7,559 nt of DNA, from the NCBI GenBank assembly GCA_045576675.1, contig JAZNGX010000113.1:1-7559 (forward strand). Reading direction: 5' to 3'. The notes under the pieces were generated by a model. That model searched no databases, was not told the origin of the DNA, and worked only from the letters and a program-made list of their open reading frames with translations. Source of the stretch: JAZNGX01 sp045576675. GTDB taxonomy: Bacteria; Bacillota; Clostridia; Monoglobales; Firm-18. Below are positions 1-5,731 of this stretch, in pieces. Made by a program: the position numbers and the translations under genes. Position 1 is the first letter of the stretch, and every line of letters starts with the position of its first letter.

Positions 1-141
1 AAGCTTAATGAGTATACTGAAAAGTATGATGTTTTTACAGTGATTCTTTTAAATAAAACAATTATACTATATAATAACAAGCTTGATGCAACAAGACGGT
101 TTTACTATATTTTAAAGGAGTATGTTAAAGCTTTTAAATAA
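1..141 (+). CDS. C-terminal end of an unrecognised protein (partial)
   Basis: Frame 1 is open from the first base to a TAA at 139-141, giving 46 residues with no internal Met, so the gene must begin left of the window. The visible tail is rich in Tyr, Ile, Leu and Lys: a beta-strand-like hydrophobic stretch (VFTVILLNKTIILYNN) is followed by a Lys/Arg/Tyr-rich segment that could be a helix (LDATRRFYYILKEYVKAFK). It looks like the end of a soluble domain. I do not recognise the family and assign no function. The AT-rich composition and plus-strand orientation fit the following genes, but a 173-base gap with its own promoter separates it from the glycosyltransferase, so it is probably not in that operon. 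It could still be a chance open frame, given how short it is. Confidence 0.6.
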   Translation, partial: KLNEYTEKYDVFTVILLNKTIILYNNKLDATRRFYYILKEYVKAFK

Positions 142-222
142 AGAATTTGTAGCTTTGCATAATTTTTACATAAAAATTTGTGTTCTGTCACAAAAATTTA
201 ATCATTCTTTTTCAAAAAAGTA

Positions 223-251
223 TTGATTTTTTGTCTTTTTTGGTGTATATT
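223..251 (+). promoter_or_regulatory. Sigma-A-type promoter for the glycosyltransferase operon
   Basis: A -35-like TTGATT (223-228) is followed, after exactly 17 bases, by a -10-like TATATT (246-251). They match the sigma-A consensus at 4 of 6 and 5 of 6 positions. Transcription would start near 257-260, leaving a leader of about 55 bases before the start codon at 315. The region upstream is rich in A and T tracts, as is usual for Firmicute promoters. The call rests on motif and spacing only; in DNA this AT-rich some chance matches are expected. Confidence 0.55.
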
Positions 252-259
252 ACTTTGGG

Positions 260-286
260 TAGTATAAGTAGCATATACTTATAATA
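260..286. repeat. Operator-like inverted repeat in the leader of the glycosyltransferase operon
   Basis: TATAAGTA (263-270) and TACTTATA (276-283) form a perfect 8-base inverted repeat around a 5-base centre (GCATA). With one mismatch (262/284) the symmetry extends to 260-286. It lies just downstream of the predicted -10 box, at or just after the likely transcription start, which is a classic place for a repressor operator. As RNA it would form an AU-rich, rather weak hairpin ahead of the ribosome binding site. I do not recognise the half-site as belonging to a known regulator. Confidence 0.45.
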
Positions 287-314
287 TGTAATAATGAAAG
301 GAAAGTGTTTTAAA

Positions 315-1556
315 ATGGGTGACGTTTCAGGCTTAATGATGTTCAGCTATTTTGTTCAGGCAGTAATTCTGATGTTGGGTGCTTATTATTTCGGAATTTC
401 AGTTTTCAGTTTTATCCCAAAGCGCGAGAAACCTATTGACAAAATTACTGACAGAGATTATGCGGTTGTTATTGCAGCTCATAACGAAGAAGCTGTTATA
501 AGCAACTTGATTGACAGTTTGAATAAACAAAATTATCCTAAAGATAAATATGAAGTTTTTGTTATTGCAGATAATTGTGATGACTCTACTGCAGAGGTTG
601 CAAGAAATGCAGGTGCAACAGTATATGAAAGAACTGATACCGAATGCCGTGGCAAGGGCTTTGCATTAGAATGGATGTTTGCAAAGATTTATGAAATGGA
701 ACGTAAATTCGATTCTATTGTTATTTTTGATGCTGACAACATTGTTGATTCTGATTTTCTAAAAAATATGAATCTGCAGCATAACAGAGGTGCACGTGTA
801 GTTCAGGGATATATCGACAGTAAGAATCCAACTGATTCATGGGTTTCTTATTCATATTCAATTGCATTCTGGTCGGTAAATAAGCTGTTCCAGCAGTCAA
901 GATATAATTTGGGCTTGGGCTGTCAGCTGTGCGGAACAGGATTTTCAGTTGATGTTTCTGTGTTAAAGGATATTGGCTGGGGAGCAACCTGTCTTACTGA
1001 GGATATGGAATTTACAATGAAGCTTGGTCTTAATGATATTAAGGTTTCATGGGCAAATGATGCAAGAGTTTATGATGAGAAGCCGCTTACTATGTCACAG
1101 TCATGGAAGCAGCGTGTACGTTGGATGCAGGGGCATGCAGATGTTGCAGGTCGTTTCTGTTTGAAATTATTTAAAAAGGCGTTCAAGGAACGCAAAATAG
1201 CACCGTTTGACTGTGCTATTTATTTGTTGCAGCCCGTAAGAATTATAACAAACGGACTTATTACAGTTATGGCGTGGATTCAGTCTGCTTATCCTGAAAG
1301 CAATCTTGTTTTGTGGGGGCTTGTTCCTCAGGGAATATGGAACGTATTTGTTATAATGCAGTTTTTATGGATTCCAATTGTACTGGTTGTTGAAAAGAAA
1401 GCTACAAAACATCTTATAATTCACTATTTCACTTATATGATTTATTCGTTTACATGGGTTCCGATTGCAGTTATTGGTATCGCAAAGCGTAAGCAGAAGG
1501 AATGGTTCCATACTCAGCACACAAGAACAATAAGCATCAATGAGATGGAGGGCTAA
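315..1556 (+). CDS. Membrane-bound family 2 glycosyltransferase (processive type)
   Basis: Transfers a sugar from a nucleotide-sugar donor to a growing glycan or lipid acceptor at the inner face of the membrane; donor and acceptor cannot be read from sequence. Residues (413 aa, from the Met at 315): one N-terminal membrane segment (about 7-33), then a GT-A catalytic domain with the nucleotide-binding strand VVIAAHNEE (51-59), IADNCDD (84-90), the metal-binding DAD (139-141), the general-base TED (228-230) and QRVRW (266-270). The last matches the Q-x-x-R-W motif of processive GT2 enzymes such as hyaluronan and cellulose synthases. Three more membrane segments follow (about 298-323, 333-359, 368-390), then a basic tail (KEWFHTQHTR). 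All catalytic motifs are present. An in-frame ATG at 294 would add 7 residues but has no ribosome binding site; AAAGGAAAG (297-305) sits upstream of 315, with somewhat long spacing. The gene ends 2 bases before the DUF1015 gene. Confidence 0.9.
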   Translation: MGDVSGLMMFSYFVQAVILMLGAYYFGISVFSFIPKREKPIDKITDRDYAVVIAAHNEEAVISNLIDSLNKQNYPKDKYEVFVIADNCDDSTAEVARNAGATVYERTDTECRGKGFALEWMFAKIYEMERKFDSIVIFDADNIVDSDFLKNMNLQHNRGARVVQGYIDSKNPTDSWVSYSYSIAFWSVNKLFQQSRYNLGLGCQLCGTGFSVDVSVLKDIGWGATCLTEDMEFTMKLGLNDIKVSWANDARVYDEKPLTMSQSWKQRVRWMQGHADVAGRFCLKLFKKAFKERKIAPFDCAIYLLQPVRIITNGLITVMAWIQSAYPESNLVLWGLVPQGIWNVFVIMQFLWIPIVLVVEKKATKHLIIHYFTYMIYSFTWVPIAVIGIAKRKQKEWFHTQHTRTISINEMEG

Positions 1557-1558
1557 TT

Positions 1559-2776
1559 ATGAGTAATGTACCTTTTAAAAGTGCAGATATATTAATTCCT
1601 GAAAATGCTGATATGAACAAATGGAGTGTTGTTGCTTGCGACCAGTATACATCAGAGCCTGAGTATTGGGAAAATGTTGAAAAATATGTTGGCAGTAATC
1701 CTTCAACGCTTAATATGATTTATCCTGAGGTTTATCTTGAAAGCGGCGGAGATGAAAGAATAACAAGCATAAACAATACGATGGATAAGTATATTGAAGA
1801 TGATATTTTCAAGTGTTATGCTGACAGTATGATTTATGTTGAAAGAACAGTGCTTGATGGCAAGGTTCGCAAAGGCATCGTTGGTGCTGTGGATTTGGAG
1901 CATTATGACTATCATAAAGGTTCAAAATCTCTTATACGTGCAACCGAAGGAACTGTTTTAGAACGCATACCTCCGCGTGTAAAAGTGCGTATAAACGCAA
2001 AATTAGAGCTTCCGCACATTATGCTTCTTATTGATGATGAAAAGGATATTGTGTTTAAAAGCGTAAACAAGCTTGAAAAGGTTTATGATTTTGATTTGAT
2101 GTGCAACAGTGGTCATATTACAGGTTATACTATAGATACAAACGCAGTTTCACAAAAGCTTGAGGAGCTTTATAATGCAACAAAGTCTGATAACCATATG
2201 CTTTTTGCAGTTGGTGACGGGAATCATTCACTGGCTACTGCAAAGGAATGCTGGGAGCAGATTAAAGCAACATTAAGCGACAGCGAAAAAGAAACTCATC
2301 CTGCACGGTATGCACTTGTTGAGCTTGTTAATATTCACGACAGCGCTTTGGAATTTGAGCCTATCCACAGAGTAGTTTTTAACTGCAACCCCGGAAAGTT
2401 GATTGAAGATATGAAAAAATATTATCCTAAAGCCAATACTGAGGGTGACGGACAAAAAATTACATATGTGTATGGTGATGTTAAAGGTGATATTTATATT
2501 CCTGATGCACCAAGCGAGCTTACTGTTGGTACATTGCAGATGTTTTTAGATGAATATTTAAAGGCAAGTGCTGCTAAAATTGATTATATTCACGGTGATG
2601 ACGTCACTGTTAACCTTTCAAAGCAGGATAATGCAATAGGCTTTTTGTTACCTGCAATGGAAAAATCGCAGCTGTTTAAAACGGTTGTTGCTGATGGTGC
2701 ATTGCCGAGAAAGACATTCTCGATGGGTGAGGCGTGGGAAAAACGTTTTTACCTTGAGGCAAGAAAAGTACAATAA
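1559..2776 (+). CDS. DUF1015 (COG4198) family protein of unknown function
   Basis: A 405-residue soluble protein with no signal peptide or membrane segment. It reads like the DUF1015 family: an N-terminal WSVVACDQYTSEPEYW block (22-37), IRATEGT (126-132), ERIPPR (135-140), the signature GDGNHSLATAKECW (219-232) and YALVELVNIHD then EPIHRVV (251-273). The D-G-N-H core (220-223) corresponds to the family's D-G-x-H motif, which I recall as resembling that of ParB-like free serine kinases; any kinase activity is inference. The family has no established biochemical role that I can name. I also recall relatives next to serA/serC serine-biosynthesis genes, which are not in this window. Start: GGAGGG (1547-1552) lies 6 bases before the ATG, and the preceding gene stops only 2 bases upstream, so the two are very probably co-transcribed. 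Length looks complete. A terminator follows directly. Confidence 0.85.
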   Translation: MSNVPFKSADILIPENADMNKWSVVACDQYTSEPEYWENVEKYVGSNPSTLNMIYPEVYLESGGDERITSINNTMDKYIEDDIFKCYADSMIYVERTVLDGKVRKGIVGAVDLEHYDYHKGSKSLIRATEGTVLERIPPRVKVRINAKLELPHIMLLIDDEKDIVFKSVNKLEKVYDFDLMCNSGHITGYTIDTNAVSQKLEELYNATKSDNHMLFAVGDGNHSLATAKECWEQIKATLSDSEKETHPARYALVELVNIHDSALEFEPIHRVVFNCNPGKLIEDMKKYYPKANTEGDGQKITYVYGDVKGDIYIPDAPSELTVGTLQMFLDEYLKASAAKIDYIHGDDVTVNLSKQDNAIGFLLPAMEKSQLFKTVVADGALPRKTFSMGEAWEKRFYLEARKVQ

Positions 2777-2777
2777 T

Positions 2778-2829
2778 AAAAAGGATATATACGCTGTTGC
2801 TTTAACAGTGCATATATCCTTAATTTTTT
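2778..2829. terminator. Bidirectional rho-independent terminator between converging operons
   Basis: Arms 2781-2798 and 2804-2821 form an 18-position stem around the loop GCTTT, with one A-C mismatch and one G-U wobble. Reading plus, the stem is followed by AATTTTTT (2822-2829), which would end the glycosyltransferase/DUF1015 transcript 4 bases past its stop. Reading minus, it is followed by a T-rich run (complement of 2773-2780), which would end the leu operon about 90 bases past the leuB stop. The minus-strand tail is the weaker of the two because T's are interrupted by A's. Confidence 0.85.
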
Positions 2830-2891
2830 ATAACATAGAAAATTATTACGCGTGAAATTATGTTCACAAAGAATTTGTGTGCGATATGAGT

Positions 2892-2912
2892 GCAGGCTCA
2901 GCCTGCTTTTTT
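2892..2912 (+). terminator. Second small plus-strand terminator-like hairpin at the leuB 3' end
   Basis: GCAGGC (2892-2897) and GCCTGC (2901-2906) form a 6-bp GC-rich stem with a TCA loop, followed at once by six T's (2907-2912). The T run overlaps the leuB stop codon on the opposite strand. It is a plausible back-up that stops plus-strand read-through from entering the leu operon in antisense. On the minus strand the hairpin has no T tract after it, so it would not end leuB transcription. Confidence 0.55.
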
Positions 2913-3972
2913 AAAGTTTTTCTATTATGCGGCTGCCCATTTCGGAGCAGCTTATTTTTGTGCAGTTTTTATCAGACATAATATCTGCTGTGCGATAGCC
3001 TTCATCCAATACCTTTGATACAGCATTTTCAATCGCCTCTGCCTCGCAAGACATATCAAAGCTGTATTTAAGCATCATTGCAGCAGACAAAATAGTGCCG
3101 ATTGGGTTAGCAGTGTCTGTCCCTGCAATGTCTGGTGCAGAGCCGTGAATAGGCTCATATAGCCCAACGCTTGTTTTACCAAGACTTGATGACGGAATCA
3201 TACCGATTGACCCTGTTATCATTGAGGCTTCGTCTGACAAAATATCACCAAACATATTTTCGGTAACGATAACATCAAATTGAGCGGGGTTTTTAACAAT
3301 CTGCATAGCACAGTTGTCAACAAGCATATCTGTTAAGGTTACTTCAGGATATTCCTCAGCAAGCTTGTGCATCACCTTTTTCCATAATCGGCTTGAGTCC
3401 AACACATTGCTCTTTTCTACAGAACAAAGCTTTTTGTTACGTTTCATTGCAGTTTCAAAGCCGATTCGTCCGATACGCTCAATTTCAGCTTCGCTATATT
3501 TTAAAACATCTGTTGCAGTGTCGCCTTCGGTTTTGTGTTCACCAAAGTATATGCCACCGATAAGCTCACGAACGATAATAAAGTCGATGCCTTTATCTAC
3601 TATCTCTTTTTTCAGTGGAGATGCATCAGCAAGCTGTTTCCATATCTTTGCAGGTCTGTTGTTGCTGTATACGCCCATTCCATTTCTTAGTCTTAACAAG
3701 CCTTTTTCGGGTCGTTTGTCACCCGGAACGTTGTTCCACTTGTCACCGCCGACAGCACCTAAAAGCACACTGTCTGACTTAAGACATTTTTCAAGCATTT
3801 CCTGTGGTAACGGGTCACCATATTTGTCTATAGCACAGCCTCCCATATCAACATCTGTATAAGTGAAGGTGTGACCATACTTTTCTGCGACTTTGTCAAG
3901 CACCAAAAGTGCTTGCTCAATTATTTCCGGACCTATTCCGTCACCGCGGATTACTGCTATATTTTTATTCAT
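2911..3972 (-). CDS. leuB: 3-isopropylmalate dehydrogenase
   Basis: Third enzyme of leucine synthesis: NAD- and metal-dependent oxidation and decarboxylation of 3-isopropylmalate to 4-methyl-2-oxopentanoate, in the cytosol. The 353 residues match the usual family length. Visible motifs: GDGIGPE (10-16), substrate arginines R96, R106 and R135, ELIGGIYFG (136-144) with Tyr142, Lys187 in VEKSNVLDSSRLWKK, metal-binding Asp219, Asp243 and Asp247 in VDNCAMQ and FGDILSDEAS, and the NAD-binding loop GLYEPIHGSAPDIAG (270-284). The family's usual DNAAMQ is DNCAMQ here, a mild change at a non-catalytic position. The ATG overlaps the leuD stop as ATGA (3969-3972), and AAGGTG (3985-3980) lies 7 bases upstream inside leuD, so translation is probably coupled. 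It is the last gene of the operon. Confidence 0.97.
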   Translation of the reverse strand: MNKNIAVIRGDGIGPEIIEQALLVLDKVAEKYGHTFTYTDVDMGGCAIDKYGDPLPQEMLEKCLKSDSVLLGAVGGDKWNNVPGDKRPEKGLLRLRNGMGVYSNNRPAKIWKQLADASPLKKEIVDKGIDFIIVRELIGGIYFGEHKTEGDTATDVLKYSEAEIERIGRIGFETAMKRNKKLCSVEKSNVLDSSRLWKKVMHKLAEEYPEVTLTDMLVDNCAMQIVKNPAQFDVIVTENMFGDILSDEASMITGSIGMIPSSSLGKTSVGLYEPIHGSAPDIAGTDTANPIGTILSAAMMLKYSFDMSCEAEAIENAVSKVLDEGYRTADIMSDKNCTKISCSEMGSRIIEKL

Positions 3973-4463
3973 TTGTTTTCACCTTCTTTTAATGATGCCA
4001 AAAGTCCGCCGCTTTTAATTATACTTTGTATGAATTCGGGAAACGGCTGTGCGTTATATTTTTTGCCGTTTGTAATATTGTGTATTTCACCTGTATCAAA
4101 ATCAACGCTTACTTCATCATTGGCTGAAATCTCATCCACCGCTTCAGGGCATTCTAAAATAGGAAGACCTATATTTATAGCATTGCGGTAGAAAATACGT
4201 GCAAAGCTTTTTGCAATAACGCAGCCTGTACCACAGGTTTTTATTACAAGAGGTGCGTGCTCACGTGATGATCCACAGCCGAAGTTCCAGCCTGCCACCA
4301 TTATATCACCTTTACTAACTTTTTTTACAAAGCTTGTGTCGATATCCTCCATACAATGTAATGCAAGCTCTTTAGCGTCAGATGTGTTTAAATACCTGGC
4401 AGGTATAATAACGTCTGTATCAACATTATCTCCGTATTTGAAAACTGTTCCCTTTGTATTCAC
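3969..4463 (-). CDS. leuD: 3-isopropylmalate dehydratase small subunit
   Basis: Small (swivelling) subunit of isopropylmalate isomerase; with LeuC it moves the hydroxyl of 2-isopropylmalate to give 3-isopropylmalate. Its 164 residues are the short form typical of archaea and many Clostridia, not the roughly 200-residue enterobacterial or Bacillus form. Motifs: FKYGDNVDTDVIIPARYL (8-25), the substrate loop NFGCGSSREHAP (60-71) and AKSFARIFYRNAINIGLP (84-101). The start is GTG (4463-4461); AAGGGGG (4477-4471) sits 7 bases upstream, overlapping the last codons of leuC, and no better ATG is nearby. Only 2 bases separate it from the leuC stop and it overlaps leuB by 4. Related small subunits act in homoaconitases, but the leuA and leuB neighbours settle the assignment. 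Confidence 0.95.
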   Translation of the reverse strand: MNTKGTVFKYGDNVDTDVIIPARYLNTSDAKELALHCMEDIDTSFVKKVSKGDIMVAGWNFGCGSSREHAPLVIKTCGTGCVIAKSFARIFYRNAINIGLPILECPEAVDEISANDEVSVDFDTGEIHNITNGKKYNAQPFPEFIQSIIKSGGLLASLKEGENK

Positions 4464-4465
4464 GA

Positions 4466-5725
4466 TTATTCCCCCTTGTATGAAGTGATAAAGCCTGTTA
4501 TTGCACTTGCCGCTGCTGTGTGAGGACTTGCAAGATATACTTCGCTATCAACGTGACCCATTCTGCCGACAAAGTTTCTGTTAGTTGTCGCAATGCATCG
4601 TTCACCTGCCGCAAGGATGCCCATATAACCGCCAAGACACGGGCCGCAGGTTGGAGTTGAAACTACTGCACCTGCATCTATAAAAGCAGTTACGTATCCA
4701 CGTTCAACACATTCGCGGTAAATAGCCATTGTTCCGGGAATTATTATGCAACGTATGCCGTCAGCTATTTTTTTGCCGTTTAAGATTTTATATGCGGCTT
4801 CCATATCCTCCATACGTCCGTTTGTGCAGCTACCTATCACAACCTGATCAATCTTAATATTGTTTAATTCATCAGCATTCTTTGTGTTTTCAGGAAGATG
4901 CGGACAACTTACAGTTGGTGTGATTTCAGATAAGTTGATGTCAATTGTTTTTTCATACTGTGCATCCGCATCAGCCTCGTATATTACCGGAGTGCGTTCT
5001 GCTCTGCCTTTCATATATTCAATTGTGCAATCGTCAACAGGGAAGATACCATTTTTTGCACCTGCCTCAATTGCCATATTGCAGATGCAAAGTCTGTCGT
5101 CCATTGAAAGATTTTTGATGCCGTCACCAGTGAATTCCATACTTTTGTATAATGCACCGTCAACACCTATCATACCAATTATAGTAAGAATTACGTCTTT
5201 GCCACTGCAATTTTTTGGCAGCTTGCCTGTTAGGTTAAACTTTATTGCGGCAGGAACCTTGAACCATGCCATACCTGTTGCCATTCCTGCTGCCATATCA
5301 GTGCTGCCGACACCGGTTGAAAATGCACCTAAAGCACCATAGGTGCAGGTGTGGCTATCTGCTCCGATTATACAATCTCCTGCACATACAATTCCCTGTT
5401 CAGGAAGAAGAGCGTGTTCAATTCCCATTTTGCCAACATCGTAAAAATGGCTTACACAGTGTGAGCAGGCAAATTCTCTGCACTGCTTTGACTGCTCGGC
5501 TGCTTTTATATCTTTGTTTGGTACAAAGTGGTCTAAAACAATCGCTATTTTATCTTTGTCAAAAACCTTGTCAAAGCCAGATTTCTTGAATTCATTTATT
5601 GCGACAGGAGTTGTAATATCGTTGCCAAGTACGATGTCAAGCTTTGCATTTATAAGCTGTCCTGCAACAACATTGTCAAGTCCTGCATGTGCTGCAAGGA
5701 TTTTTTGTGTCATAGTCATTCCCAT
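4466..5725 (-). CDS. leuC: 3-isopropylmalate dehydratase large subunit
   Basis: Catalytic [4Fe-4S] subunit of isopropylmalate isomerase, an aconitase relative. Motifs in order: GNDITTPVAINEF (34-46), DHFVPNKD (65-72), CREFACSHCVSHF (82-94), GADSHTCTYGALGAFSTGVGSTD (121-143), and the cluster cysteines Cys300 (VIGSCTNGR) with Cys360 and Cys363 (PTCGPCLGGYMG); RNFVGRMGH follows at 383-391. All three cluster ligands are present. At 419 residues it is the short homoaconitase/archaeal-type form, not the roughly 470-residue E. coli type, matching the short LeuD. Start: AAGGAG (5740-5735) lies 9 bases before the ATG; Met3 and Met5 are alternatives but sit further from it. That AAGGAG also encodes the last two residues of LeuA, whose stop is 6 bases upstream. 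Confidence 0.96.
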   Translation of the reverse strand: MGMTMTQKILAAHAGLDNVVAGQLINAKLDIVLGNDITTPVAINEFKKSGFDKVFDKDKIAIVLDHFVPNKDIKAAEQSKQCREFACSHCVSHFYDVGKMGIEHALLPEQGIVCAGDCIIGADSHTCTYGALGAFSTGVGSTDMAAGMATGMAWFKVPAAIKFNLTGKLPKNCSGKDVILTIIGMIGVDGALYKSMEFTGDGIKNLSMDDRLCICNMAIEAGAKNGIFPVDDCTIEYMKGRAERTPVIYEADADAQYEKTIDINLSEITPTVSCPHLPENTKNADELNNIKIDQVVIGSCTNGRMEDMEAAYKILNGKKIADGIRCIIIPGTMAIYRECVERGYVTAFIDAGAVVSTPTCGPCLGGYMGILAAGERCIATTNRNFVGRMGHVDSEVYLASPHTAAASAITGFITSYKGE

Positions 5726-5731
5726 TTGTAA

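Noticed and set aside
1..133. AAGCTT occurring at 1, 80 and 128
   Set aside because: A restriction-site-like hexamer that is expected by chance in AT-rich sequence; spacing is irregular and it does not form a repeat array.
174..199. Hairpin TTTGTG/CACAAA as a terminator for the upstream gene
   Set aside because: The stem is only 6 bp and AU-rich, has two mismatches above it, and no clean U-tract follows. It may be chance in AT-rich DNA.
122..226. Small open frame of 34 codons with an AAGGAG upstream
   Set aside because: The AAGGAG (115-120) is only 1 base before the ATG, too close to work, and it is explained as codons of the partial upstream gene. The peptide has no recognisable features and overlaps the predicted -35 box.
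280..285. TATAAT as an alternative -10 box
   Set aside because: No reasonable -35 sequence lies 16-18 bases upstream, and transcription would start at or beyond the ribosome binding site.
294..314. In-frame ATG at 294 as the glycosyltransferase start
   Set aside because: No ribosome binding site lies upstream of 294, while a purine-rich AAAGGAAAG (297-305) precedes the ATG at 315. The 7 extra residues show no family resemblance.
721..987. Minus-strand open frame inside the glycosyltransferase gene
   Set aside because: Antisense shadow of a well-supported gene, with no family resemblance.
2865..2879. Inverted repeat CACAAA-GAA-TTTGTG between the two terminators
   Set aside because: It is short and AU-rich, without a tract of T's on either side or a promoter nearby; nothing supports a function.
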